Of a stretch of DNA of 64,000 nucleotides, positions 46,102 to 55,581 are shown in pieces. How positions within the stretch are numbered: the stretch's first letter is position 1; every line of letters begins with the position of its first letter. Under the pieces are notes generated by a model that saw nothing but the letters and a program-made list of their open reading frames with translations, was not told the DNA's origin and ran no database searches. The translations under genes were made by a program, and so were the position numbers. This DNA is from Natrinema salinisoli (lineage in GTDB: Archaea > Halobacteriota > Halobacteria > Halobacteriales > Natrialbaceae): positions 1,550,001-1,614,000 of the forward strand of contig NZ_CP084469.1 in the NCBI RefSeq assembly GCF_020405205.1, given 5' to 3'.

Positions 46102-46287
46102 ATGCACCAGCAATGGGAATACAAGACGCTCGAACCGCCAAAGGGGTTGACCAAGCGAGAGACGGTCGATCCAACGGACGAACTCAACCGCCTCGGTGCG
46201 GAGGGCTGGGAACTCGCAGAGACGATCAGCTACGACGGTGGCGGCACGAAACTACTGCTGTTCAAGCGCCCAGTCACTCATGAGTGA
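46102..46287 (+). CDS. DUF4177-family small protein
   Basis: 61 residues, MHQQWEYKTLEPPKGLTKRE, with LNRLGAEGWELAETIS and KLLLFKR. This is the DUF4177 pattern (W-E-Y-K ... L-N-x-L-G-x-E-G-W-E-L). Its last codons overlap the start of the membrane protein gene at 46280. A small inverted repeat GTGAGT...ACTCAC lies at 46070-46091 before it. Confidence 0.85.
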   Translation: MHQQWEYKTLEPPKGLTKRETVDPTDELNRLGAEGWELAETISYDGGGTKLLLFKRPVTHE

Positions 46288-47275
46288 CCTCTCGACGGAC
46301 AACACGCTCCGTGAGCGCACGGACGTTAACAAGTACTGGTTCTGGTTGCTCCTCGACGCCAACCGGTGGGTCGTCGCCGTCGGCCTCGCTTTCCTGATCT
46401 TCCTCGTGTTCATGATCTGGGGCGTGATGAAGCCGGTGTCGCTGCGCTCAGCCATGCACTCGAGCGACATGGTCGAAACGGTATTCGCCGGTCTCGTCGG
46501 CGCGATCATCACCGGAACGACGCTCGTCGTCACGATCAATCAGCTCGTCCTCTCCCAGGAAATCGGCTCGCTCGGGAACCAGCGTAGTCGGATGGACGTG
46601 ACGATGGATTTCCGCCAGAACACCGACAGTCTCCTCGGGATGACGACGCCCGGCGACCCAGCGGCCTACCTCCATGCGCTTATCGAAACGAGCGAACAGC
46701 GAGCAAAGACACTGCGAGACACGCTCTCCGAGACTGAAAACCAGGAGGTCTACGAGAAAGTGGACGAGTACGTAACCGATCTGTTGGAGAACGCCGACAA
46801 CGCACGTAACCACCTCGAAGACACGGATTTCGGCACCTTCGGCGTCTTATCGCCCGCGCTCGATTACAACTACGATCGGAAGATGCACGACGTTCGCCGG
46901 CTCGGGATGGCGTACGAAGACTCCCTCACCGACGAGGAACGAAGCGCGTTCAGAAATTTGCTCGAGGCACTCACGATGTACGGGGTGGTCCGCGAGTACG
47001 TCAAGGACCTCTACATCCAGTGGGCGCTGGTGAAGCTCTCACGAGCCATCCTGTACGCCGCAGTGATTGCGCTCACCGTCGCTGGCGGGATGGTCGTCTT
47101 CGTCGACCCGACGTCGTTCCCCGGTACGTTCCTCGGCATCGAGAGCATTCTCTGGGTTGTTAGCGCCGCGTTCGCCATCTCAGCGCTGCCATTTCTCCTG
47201 TTCACATCCTACATCCTGCGGCTCGCGACGCTCGCCAAACAGACTCTCTCGATGGGACCACTCATGCTTAGCTAA
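46280..47275 (+). CDS. Haloarchaeal membrane protein, unknown function
   Basis: 331 residues. Hydrophobic helices lie at about 27-50, 68-90 and two near 260-315, with a soluble helical domain of about 150 residues between them (QRAKTLRDTLSETENQEVYEK and a glutamate-rich coiled-coil region). Translation is probably coupled with the DUF4177 gene (8-base overlap). Function is not recognised; a regulator of ion flow is one guess but unsupported. Confidence 0.8.
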   Translation: MSDLSTDNTLRERTDVNKYWFWLLLDANRWVVAVGLAFLIFLVFMIWGVMKPVSLRSAMHSSDMVETVFAGLVGAIITGTTLVVTINQLVLSQEIGSLGNQRSRMDVTMDFRQNTDSLLGMTTPGDPAAYLHALIETSEQRAKTLRDTLSETENQEVYEKVDEYVTDLLENADNARNHLEDTDFGTFGVLSPALDYNYDRKMHDVRRLGMAYEDSLTDEERSAFRNLLEALTMYGVVREYVKDLYIQWALVKLSRAILYAAVIALTVAGGMVVFVDPTSFPGTFLGIESILWVVSAAFAISALPFLLFTSYILRLATLAKQTLSMGPLMLS

Positions 47276-47417
47276 CCTCCTACCAGACTCAATATATTAC
47301 TATATAGTGCAACCGTTATCGACGTATAGATACCAAGACATTGGTAGCTCAAATACCGCAAAATCACCTCATAGGCGGATGAAAGCGCTAATTCTCGACA
47401 CTCTATAGACTAGTGTA

Positions 47418-47425
47418 TTTATATT
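47418..47425 (+). promoter_or_regulatory. TATA box of the phoU-like gene
   Basis: TTTATATT lies about 27 bases before ATG 47448, the spacing of a leaderless haloarchaeal transcript. Confidence 0.6.
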
Positions 47426-47447
47426 GTTGCGGTCAAAATCGGTTCGT

Positions 47448-48443
47448 ATGGAGACGCGAAAAGTGCAGGTCACTGGTGGGTCCACGTTCACCGTCTCGTT
47501 GCCGAAGACCTGGGCGATCGACAACGACGTCAGCAGCGGCACCACGGTCGAATTCTATCCCGACGGGGACGAACTCCTTCTGACGCCCGAGCGCGAAAGC
47601 CGACGTCAGGAAGGGACCCTGGACGTCTCCGGACTCGAGGATGAGGAACTGATGCGGGCGGTCATGACGATGTACGTCAGCGGCTTCGACGTCATTTCGC
47701 TCGAGGCGGGCCGCATCACGACCGAGCAGCGGAGCGCGATCCGGGACGCCACCCAGCGACTCGTCGGCGTCGAAGTGCTCGAGGAGACGGGCGACAGCGT
47801 CGTCATTCAGGACCTGCTGGACTCCTCGGAGCTGTCGATCGTCAACGCGGTCACGCGGATGCGCCTGATCGCCCGATCGATGCTCGAGGACGCGGTCACC
47901 GCGCTGATCGAGAACGACGACGCGATCGCTCACGACGTGGTCGAGCGCGACGACGACGTCGACCGGCTCTGGCTGGTCGTCTCGCGCATCTTCCGCGCAA
48001 CGCTGCGGTCGCCTCGCGCGGTCGAGGAGCTCGGCGTCTCCCGCGAGGACTGCTTCGACTACCACTCCAGCGCCCGACAGCTCGAGCGGATCGCCGACCA
48101 CGCCGTCAAGATCAGTAACATCGCCCTCAAACTGGACGAATTGCCAGCTGACGTCGCCGACGCCCTCCACGGGCTCCACGGCGAGGCCGCGACGGTCTTC
48201 GAGGGGTCGATGGACGCCCTGCTCGCCGAGGACCCCGAGGAGGCGACCCGGCTCGGTCACGACGCGATCGAAGCCGTCCTCGAGATCGACGAACACACCA
48301 GACGGATAGACGACATGCTCCGCGACCTCGAGCCCGCGCAGGCGCAGTCGCTGGGGCTGATCGTCGACTCGCTGTCCAGAAGCGCCGACTACGGCGGGAA
48401 CATCGCCGAAACGGCATTACAGAAGGCGGCACCGCGTCCCTGA
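47448..48443 (+). CDS. phoU: Phosphate uptake regulator with AbrB and PhoU domains
   Basis: 331 residues. An N-terminal AbrB/SpoVT fold (METRKVQVTGGSTFTVSLPK) is followed by two PhoU three-helix bundles (about 85-210 and 220-325, with AVTRMRLIARSMLED, SSARQLERIADHAVKIS). The fusion is common in haloarchaea and takes part in phosphate-starvation control or DNA binding. A TATA box 27 bases upstream sets this start rather than the longer 47424 frame. Confidence 0.92.
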   Translation: METRKVQVTGGSTFTVSLPKTWAIDNDVSSGTTVEFYPDGDELLLTPERESRRQEGTLDVSGLEDEELMRAVMTMYVSGFDVISLEAGRITTEQRSAIRDATQRLVGVEVLEETGDSVVIQDLLDSSELSIVNAVTRMRLIARSMLEDAVTALIENDDAIAHDVVERDDDVDRLWLVVSRIFRATLRSPRAVEELGVSREDCFDYHSSARQLERIADHAVKISNIALKLDELPADVADALHGLHGEAATVFEGSMDALLAEDPEEATRLGHDAIEAVLEIDEHTRRIDDMLRDLEPAQAQSLGLIVDSLSRSADYGGNIAETALQKAAPRP

Positions 48444-48544
48444 CCTGGGACTGGAATTCGACGGATCCGCGCGCTCCTTTTTTCGTATCAACACTCGAAG
48501 GCATCGGAGCAGCTTTAATTCGGATCGAGACGGAAGGCAACGAC

Positions 48545-49528
48545 ATGGAGTACACGCGACTCGGTGGGAGGGGACTCGAGGTCTCCCGTCTCTGTCTCGG
48601 CTGTATGAACTTCGGAACCGGCCAGCCCTGGATGGTCCACGACCGCGAGCAGTCCCGCGAAGTGATCGACCGCGCGCTCGATCTCGGGATCAACTTCTTC
48701 GACACGGCGAACGTCTATTCACGAGGCGAAAGCGAGGAGATCCTCGGCGACGCCCTCGCCGACGCCGACCGCGACCGATCTGAACTCGTCGTCGCGACGA
48801 AGGTCTTCGGCCCGATGCACGAGGGGCCGAACGGAGGGGGACTCTCTCGCAAGCACGTCCTCGATCAGGCCGAGGCGAGCCTCGACCGCCTCGGGACCGA
48901 CTACATCGACCTCTACCAGATCCACCGCTGGGACGACGACACCCCGATCGAGGAGACACTCTCGGCGCTCGACGCCCTCGTCGACGCGGGCAAAGTCCGC
49001 TACGTCGGTGCGAGCACGATGCCGGCCTGGAAGTTCATGAAAGCGCTCTCGAAAGCCGACGTCGACAACTACGAGCGCTTCGTCTCGATGCAGTGCGAGT
49101 ACAACCTCGTCGACCGACACGAGGAGGCGAACGTGTTGCCCCTCTGTGCCGATCAGGAGATCGGCGTCATCCCCTGGTCGCCGCTGGCCGGCGGCTTCCT
49201 CACCGGGAAGTACGAACGGGACGGAGACCGCGACTCCGGCCGGGCCGCGACGGACGAGTTCATGGAGAAACGGTTCACCGAGGAGAACTGGACCGTCCTC
49301 GAGCGAGTCCGCGAGATCGCCGACGCCCACGACGCCACGCCGACGCAGGTGGCACTCGCCTGGTTGCTCCACAAGGAGACCGTCGACGCACCGATCGTGG
49401 GTCCGCGAACGATCGAGCACCTCGAGGACCACGTCGGCGCACTCGAGGTCGACCTCAGCGACGGCGAACTCGAGCGGTTAGAAGAGCCGATCACGCCGGT
49501 CTGGAACCCCGATATCGGCGACGTGTAG
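48545..49528 (+). CDS. Aldo/keto reductase
   Basis: 327 residues with the TIM-barrel AKR motifs: MEYTRLGGRGLEVSRLCLGC, FFDTANVYSRGESEEILG (catalytic D, Y), KVFGPM (K), YIDLYQIHRWDD (H) and the NADPH-binding end IVGPRTIEHLED. It reduces aldehydes or ketones with NADPH; the substrate is unknown. A TATA-like TTTAAT lies at 48514-48519. Confidence 0.95.
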   Translation: MEYTRLGGRGLEVSRLCLGCMNFGTGQPWMVHDREQSREVIDRALDLGINFFDTANVYSRGESEEILGDALADADRDRSELVVATKVFGPMHEGPNGGGLSRKHVLDQAEASLDRLGTDYIDLYQIHRWDDDTPIEETLSALDALVDAGKVRYVGASTMPAWKFMKALSKADVDNYERFVSMQCEYNLVDRHEEANVLPLCADQEIGVIPWSPLAGGFLTGKYERDGDRDSGRAATDEFMEKRFTEENWTVLERVREIADAHDATPTQVALAWLLHKETVDAPIVGPRTIEHLEDHVGALEVDLSDGELERLEEPITPVWNPDIGDV

Positions 49529-49622
49529 TCGTGGAACTGGTGCGGTGCCAACCACGATGAGGGATACTACGCGCTCCTGAATGGCGCTGCACGGGCCGCG
49601 ACGAACTGAAACGGATGTCGCG

Positions 49623-49994
49623 TTAGTCGATGAGAACGGCGTTGACCTGACCGGTCTGGCCGGGTCGGGAGGTGACGCGGGCCTGGCCCTCGCTCGTGTC
49701 GATGACGGCACCCTTCGTGATGATGTTCCGGCGAATGTAGTTCGGGTTGGCGTCGTTCTCGACGACGTCTTCGATCTCCGCGGACACCGTTTCGTCGCCC
49801 TTGTTGACGCTCGCGACGTCCGTCGCCAGCGCTCGCGTCTTCGTGCCGTTTCCGCGGACGTCGATGGTCCGGAATCGCGGTTCGCCGACCTCCGTCTCCG
49901 TCGGCGATCGACCGAGTTCGTCCTTGCGGCGGTTTCGAACGTTCTTCAGTCGGCCACCGGTTCGCTTGCGCGTAGAGCGTCCCTGATCTTGCAT
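49623..49994 (-). CDS. rps8e: 30S ribosomal protein S8e
   Basis: 123 residues, MQDQGRSTRKRTGGRLKNVR then RKDELGRSPTETEVG and the S8e core VVENDANPNYIRRNIITKG. It binds the small ribosomal subunit and is found only in archaea and eukaryotes. It has its own strong promoter (50015-50027). It is single-gene here, with no ribosomal operon. Confidence 0.97.
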   Translation of the reverse strand: MQDQGRSTRKRTGGRLKNVRNRRKDELGRSPTETEVGEPRFRTIDVRGNGTKTRALATDVASVNKGDETVSAEIEDVVENDANPNYIRRNIITKGAVIDTSEGQARVTSRPGQTGQVNAVLID

Positions 49995-50014
49995 ACACGC
50001 AACCAGTCCCGGCG

Positions 50015-50027
50015 CATATTTATATGC
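50015..50027 (-). promoter_or_regulatory. Strong TATA box of rps8e
   Basis: CATATAAATATG on the minus strand sits about 27 bases upstream of the ATG at 49994, indicating a leaderless transcript. Confidence 0.75.
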
Positions 50028-50108
50028 AACGAGACGCGCCCCGTTCGAGAGCCGACCGGTCGCGACGTCGGTGAGCGAGAGGCCCGCTCGAGTCGCGATA
50101 CCGGTCGG

Positions 50109-51545
50109 TCAGTCGTCAGGCACCAGACAGTAGGCGTGACCGGTTTCCTCGAGCACCGTCTCTTCCTCGTCGTCGTAGTAGTTCGAGAAGACGCCTCGTT
50201 CGGCGTAGTAGATCCGGTCGCCTCGCGGGATCGCGCCGCTGGTCACGTGCCCGCGGTTTTGGACCCGCCAGCGTCGCTCGCCGGTCGCCCTGTCGAGGGC
50301 GTACAGGTGCCCGTCGTAGGAGCCGACGAGGATCGATTCGGCGGTCGCCGTGATCGAGCCGATGACGCGACCGTTGACGTTCGTCGACCACAGTTCGTCG
50401 CCCGTTTCGGCGTCGAGTGCGTAGACGAAGTGGTCGTCGCTCCCCACGTAGACGACTCCCTCCTCGGGATCGATCGCCGGGTTCGACATGATGACCCGAC
50501 CGGTCTCGAACGACCACTCCTCGGTGCCGTCCGCGAGGTCGAGCCGGTAGAATCGGCCGTCCCAGGAGCCGACGAACGCCGCCCCGTCGTAGGTCGGGAT
50601 CGTGCCCTTGATCTGCGCACCGAGATTGAATCGGCCATCCGCCTTCGACTTGCCGTCGGGTCCGCCCTCGCCGCCGGCCTGGAACGACCACGCGAACTCG
50701 AGGGAGGGGAACTCCCAGCAGTAGACCACGCCGTCGTTCGAACCGGTGACGAGCCGCCCGGTCTCGCAGTCGATCGCGGGCGAGGGATGGGGCATCCCCC
50801 AGAGGCGGTCGTCGCTCCAGGTCGGCGTCCCCGTTTCGGCGTCGAGCTCCCAGAGCGCACCGCTGTCCGGGTTCTTGTACTCCGCGAGGAGGTACAGGTT
50901 GCCGTCGACGTAGGCGGGGCTCGAGCCGATCGCGATCGCGCCGCCGAACTCGCGGGCTCCCGTTCGCCAGCGGACGTCACCGGTGTCGACGTCGATCGCG
51001 TAGCAATCGCCGTCGTAGCCGCCGATGTAGGCGGTTTCGTCGACGATCGCCGGCGTTCCGTGAAAGCCGAGGCTCCGCGAGGCTCCCGTCTCGATACCCC
51101 AGCGCTGCTCGCCGGTCGGCGTATACGCGTCTATCCGCCCGGTGTCGCTCGCGACCAGGATCGTCTCGCCGTCCGGCGTCGGTCGGGGCGTCGACTTGGC
51201 GGCAGTATGGCCGATCTCGTTGGTCGGGACCGACCAGTCGACGCGAACGGCGGCGGGAACGGTCTCCTCGGGGTAGTAGCCGTACCGGCGCAGTCCGCGA
51301 CGAAACATGGAGATTCCGTCGTCCGCCGGGAGCGGCGTGTACTCCCCTGCGGATTCCGCGGCGGCCGCGACGGGCGAACAGTCCGGTGGTGACCGGTACT
51401 GTCGCCCGGCACAGCCGGCCAGCCCGATCGTTCCCGCGGCCCCCGCGGTACAGAGCAGCTGTCGTCTGGTGACTCGAGTACCGCCGGCTGTCTCGGCGTC
51501 GCGATCGAACTCGACGGCCCGAGGATCGGCGGTTCGCTCGGTCAC
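50109..51545 (-). CDS. PQQ-binding-like beta-propeller lipoprotein
   Basis: 478 residues. VTRRQLLCTAGAAGTIGLAGCAG is a Tat signal ending in a lipobox, set after an unusual 25-residue acidic leader. About seven repeats of the type GxxxxAxDxxTGxxxW follow (YGGYDGDCYAIDVDTGD, YVGSDDHFVYALDAETG, LVGSYDGHLYALDRATG). These are PQQ-like propellers of BamB type. No PQQ or metal residues are evident, so it is likely a binding scaffold at the surface. It abuts the malic enzyme gene on the same strand, five bases apart. Confidence 0.88.
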   Translation of the reverse strand: MTERTADPRAVEFDRDAETAGGTRVTRRQLLCTAGAAGTIGLAGCAGRQYRSPPDCSPVAAAAESAGEYTPLPADDGISMFRRGLRRYGYYPEETVPAAVRVDWSVPTNEIGHTAAKSTPRPTPDGETILVASDTGRIDAYTPTGEQRWGIETGASRSLGFHGTPAIVDETAYIGGYDGDCYAIDVDTGDVRWRTGAREFGGAIAIGSSPAYVDGNLYLLAEYKNPDSGALWELDAETGTPTWSDDRLWGMPHPSPAIDCETGRLVTGSNDGVVYCWEFPSLEFAWSFQAGGEGGPDGKSKADGRFNLGAQIKGTIPTYDGAAFVGSWDGRFYRLDLADGTEEWSFETGRVIMSNPAIDPEEGVVYVGSDDHFVYALDAETGDELWSTNVNGRVIGSITATAESILVGSYDGHLYALDRATGERRWRVQNRGHVTSGAIPRGDRIYYAERGVFSNYYDDEEETVLEETGHAYCLVPDD

Positions 51546-51549
51546 GCGT

Positions 51550-53805
51550 TCACTCCTGCTGCGCGTCGACGACCGCCACGCCAGCCAGGTTCACGATGTC
51601 CTTGACCTCGTCGCCCCGCTGGAGGACGTGGACCGGCTCGTCCATCCCGACCAGCATCGGGCCGATGGCGTCCGCGCCGCCCAGTCGCTGGAGCAGCTTG
51701 TAGCCGATGTTGCCCGACTCGAGGTTCGGGAAGACCAGCACGTTGGCGGGTTCCTCGAGGTCGGAGAAGCCGTACGTTCCCTGCAGGATGTCTTCGACGA
51801 CGGCGGTGTCGGCCTGCATCTCGCCGTCGACGGGGAAGTCGACTTCGGGATCGTCCTGGAGCATCGAGGCCGCCTTGCGCGGTTTCCGCGTTCCCTCGTT
51901 GTCGACGCTGCCGAAGTTCGAGTAGGAAAGCAAGGCGGCGCGCGGTTCGATGTTGAACCGGCGTGCGAGCTTGCCCGTCTGTCTGGTGACCTCGGCGAGG
52001 ACCTCCTCGTCGGGGGCCTGGTTGACCGTCGCGTCGGCCACGAAGATCACGCGGTTCTTGAACGTCAGCATGTAGACGCCCGCGGCGTAGTCGACGTCGT
52101 CGTCGGTACCGATCACCTGCAGCGGTGGTCGGAGTGCGGACGGATAGTGGTGAGAGAGCCCGGTCAGCAAGGCGTCGGCGTCGCCCTGTTCGACCATCAC
52201 GCTGCCGAAGTAGTTCGAGTCGCGCTCGACGAGCTCGCTGGCCTCGCTGCGCGTGATCCCCTTGCGGGCGCGGAGCTCGTGGAGTCGCTCGGCGTACTCC
52301 TCGTAGTCGCCGACGGAGGGATCGGCGACGGTCGGATCGAAGTCGAGTCCGAGGTTCGCCGCCGTCCCCCTGATCTCGTCCTCGTCGCCGATCAGGATCG
52401 GCAGGGCGATCCCCTGCTCCTGAATCTGATAGGCGGCCCGGATCATCTTCTCGTTCTCGCCCTCCGCCAGCGCGACTGTCTTGGGGTCGCTTTTGGCCTT
52501 GTTGAGGACGACGCGCATCATCTCGCGGGACTTGCCCAGCCGGGCCTCGAGTTCCTCCTCGTACGCTTCGAGGTCGATCTCGGTGCGAGCGGCACCGGAC
52601 TCCATCGCGGCCTCGGCGATCGCCGGCGCGACGCGGAAGAGCACGCGCGGGTCGACGGGCTTCGGAATGATGTAGTCGGGGCCGTACTGAATCGGCTCGT
52701 CGCCGTACGCCTTGACGACCGCGTCTGGGACGTCCTGACGGGCGAGTTCGGCCAGCGCCTCGGCGCAGGCGACCTTCATGTCCTCGTTGATCTCGGTGGC
52801 GCGCACGTCGAGCGCGCCGCGGAAGATGAAGGGGAACCCGAGGACGTTGTTGACCTGATTGGGGTAGTCCGAGCGACCGGTCGCCATGATGACGGTATCG
52901 TCACGCGCTTCCTTGGCCTCCTCGTAGCCGATCTCCGGATCGGGGTTGGCCATCGCGAAGACGATCGGATCCTCGGCCATGGACTGAATCATCTCCTGGG
53001 AGACGATCCCGCCGATCGAGAGCCCGACGAAGACGTCGGCGCCCTCCATCGCGTCCGCGAGCCCGCCCTCGGGGACGTCGCGTGCGAACTGCTGTTTGTA
53101 CTCGTTGACGTCTTCGGCCTCGGCGCGTTCCTCGGTGATGATTCCCGAGGAGTCACACATCGTGATGTTCTCCTTCTTGCAGCCCAGCGAGACGTAGAAC
53201 CGCGCCGTCGCGATGGCGCTCGCGCCCGCTCCCGAGAACGCGATCTCGAGTTCCTCGAGCGATTTCCCCGCGACGTTTGCGGCGTTGATGAGCGCGGCAC
53301 CGGAGATGATGGCGGTCCCGTGCTGGTCGTCGTGGAAGACCGGAATGTCGATCTCCTCTCGGAGCCGTTCCTCGACGGTGAAACACTCGGGGGCTTTGAT
53401 GTCCTCGAGGTTGACCCCGCCGAAGGTCGGCTCCATCATCTTGACCGCCTCGACGAGCTTGTCGGGGTCCTCCTCGTCGAGCTCGATGTCGAAGACGTCG
53501 ATGTCGGCGAAGCGCTTGAACAGAACGCCTTTCCCCTCCATGACGGGTTTCGACGCCTGCGCGCCGATGTCGCCGAGGCCGAGCACGGCCGAGCCGTTCG
53601 AGACGACGCCGACGAGGTTCCCCTTCGCCGTGTAGCTGTAGGCCTCGGTTTCGTTCTCGTCGATCTCGAGACACGGCGCGGCGACGCCCGGCGAGTACGC
53701 GAGCGAGAGGTCACGCTGCGTATTCGTCGGTTTCGTGGTCGATATCTCTATTTTCCCCGGTGGATCGGTTCGGTGATACTCCAGTGCGTCCTCGTCTAAT
53801 CCCAT
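51550..53805 (-). CDS. maeB: NADP-dependent malic enzyme with C-terminal phosphotransacetylase domain
   Basis: 751 residues from [19 protein letters not shown]. The malic enzyme half (1-430) shows [40 protein letters not shown] and the Rossmann motif [10 protein letters not shown]. The C-terminal half (about 440-751) is a phosphotransacetylase-type domain ([29 protein letters not shown]). It oxidatively decarboxylates malate to pyruvate; in MaeB proteins the second domain mostly acts in allosteric control. An in-frame ATG at 53880 adds hydrophobic, unconserved residues and was rejected. Confidence 0.95.
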   Translation of the reverse strand: MGLDEDALEYHRTDPPGKIEISTTKPTNTQRDLSLAYSPGVAAPCLEIDENETEAYSYTAKGNLVGVVSNGSAVLGLGDIGAQASKPVMEGKGVLFKRFADIDVFDIELDEEDPDKLVEAVKMMEPTFGGVNLEDIKAPECFTVEERLREEIDIPVFHDDQHGTAIISGAALINAANVAGKSLEELEIAFSGAGASAIATARFYVSLGCKKENITMCDSSGIITEERAEAEDVNEYKQQFARDVPEGGLADAMEGADVFVGLSIGGIVSQEMIQSMAEDPIVFAMANPDPEIGYEEAKEARDDTVIMATGRSDYPNQVNNVLGFPFIFRGALDVRATEINEDMKVACAEALAELARQDVPDAVVKAYGDEPIQYGPDYIIPKPVDPRVLFRVAPAIAEAAMESGAARTEIDLEAYEEELEARLGKSREMMRVVLNKAKSDPKTVALAEGENEKMIRAAYQIQEQGIALPILIGDEDEIRGTAANLGLDFDPTVADPSVGDYEEYAERLHELRARKGITRSEASELVERDSNYFGSVMVEQGDADALLTGLSHHYPSALRPPLQVIGTDDDVDYAAGVYMLTFKNRVIFVADATVNQAPDEEVLAEVTRQTGKLARRFNIEPRAALLSYSNFGSVDNEGTRKPRKAASMLQDDPEVDFPVDGEMQADTAVVEDILQGTYGFSDLEEPANVLVFPNLESGNIGYKLLQRLGGADAIGPMLVGMDEPVHVLQRGDEVKDIVNLAGVAVVDAQQE

Positions 53806-53924
53806 ATCGGGGACACTGCAGGGGACTACTAAAAACAATGCGAAGGGGAGTTTCGTCGACTGTCGAACAGTCGTCCGCAACGGATGCCCTGAACCACCGT
53901 GAAAAAATATGTTGATTCGACCGT

Positions 53925-53930
53925 TTTATA
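53925..53930 (+). promoter_or_regulatory. TATA box of coaD
   Basis: TTTATA lies 25-30 bases before the ATG at 53955, suggesting a leaderless message. Confidence 0.6.
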
Positions 53931-53954
53931 CGCACCGCGCAACTGAACTGCGGT

Positions 53955-54422
53955 ATGGACGTCGCGCTTGGTGGGACCTTCGACCCCGTTCACGACGGTC
54001 ACCGACGGCTGTTCGAACGGGCGTTCGAACTCGGAGACGTGACGGTCGGCTTGACCAGCGACGAACTCGCGCCGAAAACGCGAGACGTCGACCGACGGGT
54101 TCGGTCGTACGCCGAACGGAAGGCAGCACTCGAGTCCGAGCTGGAATCGATCGCGGCCGACTACGACCGCGAGTTCGAGGTTCGGATGCTCGAATCACCG
54201 ACGGGGATCGCGACAGAACCGCAGTACGACTATCTCGTCGTCTCCCCCGAAACGCGCGACGGCGGCGAGCGAATCAACGAGATCCGTGGCGAGAACGGTC
54301 ACGATCCGCTCGAGGTCGTGGTCGTGCCCCACGTCCGCGCGGACGACGGCGAGATAATCTCGAGTACGCGGATCGTCATGGGCGAGATCGACGAGCACGG
54401 AACCGTTCTGGACGGCGAGTGA
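53955..54422 (+). CDS. coaD: Phosphopantetheine adenylyltransferase (archaeal type)
   Basis: 155 residues. VALGGTFDPVHDGHRRLFERA holds the nucleotidyltransferase motif (G-x-F-D-P-x-H-x-G-H), ending in ISSTRIV. It makes dephospho-CoA from 4'-phosphopantetheine and ATP. It is divergent from the malic enzyme gene, with its own TATA box. Confidence 0.95.
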   Translation: MDVALGGTFDPVHDGHRRLFERAFELGDVTVGLTSDELAPKTRDVDRRVRSYAERKAALESELESIAADYDREFEVRMLESPTGIATEPQYDYLVVSPETRDGGERINEIRGENGHDPLEVVVVPHVRADDGEIISSTRIVMGEIDEHGTVLDGE

Positions 54423-54614
54423 TACCGGCGGAGTCCGACGCCTCGATCGCCCGAGCGGGGTCGACACGAACGGCAGAGGATCCTTCGATGAATCCGACGA
54501 CGGGTGCTGCCCGCGAATCGGCTGTCGAACAGGCCCTCGAGTTCGGTCTCGTGTCCGTCTCTTATCGGGGCGCAATCCGCCACTGGCCCCGTGAACGGTC
54601 GATGTACGACACTG

Positions 54615-54923
54615 TTACCAGCGCGGCGGCTCGAGCCCCGCCGCCTCAAGTAACTCCTTCCACCGGGACTGGATCGAGAGCCGAGAGACGTCCGCGGCGT
54701 CGGCGACCGCGCCCTGCGTGCGGCCGTCACCGGCGACGAGCGAGCCGGCGTAGATGCTCGCCGCCAGAACCGCCTGTTTCGATCGATCGGAATCGGGAAC
54801 GTCTGCGAGAAAGAGGTCCATCGCACACGACCGCGCCTCGGCGCAGAGTTCCAGCCGATCGGCCACGCTCTCGAGGGTCTCGAGCCACGGTTCGTACTCG
54901 ACTCGATCCCGGGCGCTGTGCAT
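54615..54923 (-). CDS. Single-cyclin-repeat TFIIB-like protein
   Basis: About 102 residues from MHSARDRVEYEPWLETLESVA; an in-frame ATG at 54950 would add nine. The sequence has the helix order of one TFIIB/Brf1 cyclin repeat: KQAVLAASIYAGSLVAGDG, TQGAVADAADVSRLSIQSRWKEL. The zinc ribbon, B-finger and second cyclin repeat of true TFB are missing, so it may modulate rather than replace TFB. Function is not known. Confidence 0.72.
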   Translation of the reverse strand: MHSARDRVEYEPWLETLESVADRLELCAEARSCAMDLFLADVPDSDRSKQAVLAASIYAGSLVAGDGRTQGAVADAADVSRLSIQSRWKELLEAAGLEPPRW

Positions 54924-55153
54924 ACGTGCGGATATCGGACCGGTCGACATAAACGTACGGTCCGGACGCCGTGCGGTGCCGGCGGGACTGTGCCCGATCC
55001 GATCACCAATACGATACTACGGAACGCAACGTACAGATACGAATACGTCGGAAAATCGGCCGTTCTCCCTCGTCTTCACTAGGTGACAACTACTAAACTG
55101 GTCGCCGACCGAAGCACGGAGACAGCCGTCGGTGGGGCGGTCCGACCCTCGCT

Positions 55154-55327
55154 ATGAAAGAACCAACGTGCAAACTCGTCTGTACCGGCTGCGGGCTCGA
55201 GATGCCGTACCGAGAGCGGTCACTGGCCGAACAGGCCGCAGAGCTCCACCAACTTCGCGATCCGGAGCACGTGACGTTCATCGTCCCGCCGGACTGGTCA
55301 CCGGAGGAGCCGGTAAAGCGCTGTTAG
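55154..55327 (+). CDS. 57-residue cysteine-rich microprotein
   Basis: A frame MKEPTCKLVCTGCGLEMPYRE...DPEHVTFIVPPDW ends in VKRC. Cysteines in C-x3-C-x2-C could bind zinc. It lies just upstream of the tRNA gene. Conservation cannot be tested here, so this is provisional. Confidence 0.6.
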   Translation: MKEPTCKLVCTGCGLEMPYRERSLAEQAAELHQLRDPEHVTFIVPPDWSPEEPVKRC

Positions 55328-55451
55328 TTCCCACTGGGACGTCGGCTACCGGGTCGAACCTCTCGGTGGCGGTCCGGCGGGAATTCGACCCGGGGACGAC
55401 GCTCGCCCGGACCGACAGGTACTTACTCGATTCGTGAAAACTCGAGTATGA

Positions 55452-55536
55452 GCGCGGGTAGCCAAGCTAGGCCAACGGCGCAGCGCTTAGGACGCTGTCT
55501 CGTAGGAGTCCGCCGGTTCAAATCCGGTCCCGCGCA
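55452..55536 (+). tRNA. tRNA-Leu (anticodon TAG)
   Basis: Acceptor strands GCGCGGG and CCCGCGC pair exactly, with discriminator A and no encoded CCA. The anticodon loop is CTTAGGA (anticodon TAG) on a CAGCG/CGCTG stem. The long variable arm with CTC...GAG and the T loop TTCAAAT fit a class II tRNA-Leu. The integrase gene starts 45 bases after its 3' end, making this the likely attachment site of the element on its right. Confidence 0.95.
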
Positions 55537-55581
55537 CTCCAACCCTTACGCAGTCTCGCGGTTCTGCTTGCGCCAGCAACC

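Noticed and set aside
50020-50040. TCTCGTTGCA shared between the rps8e promoter and the element's 21-base repeat
   Set aside because: Only ten bases match and the AAAAATTTGTAG part is missing, so chance is the simplest explanation.
51307-53799. 830-codon open frame opposite the malic enzyme gene
   Set aside because: It covers maeB and part of the propeller gene on the other strand; the composition is a codon-bias shadow without motifs.
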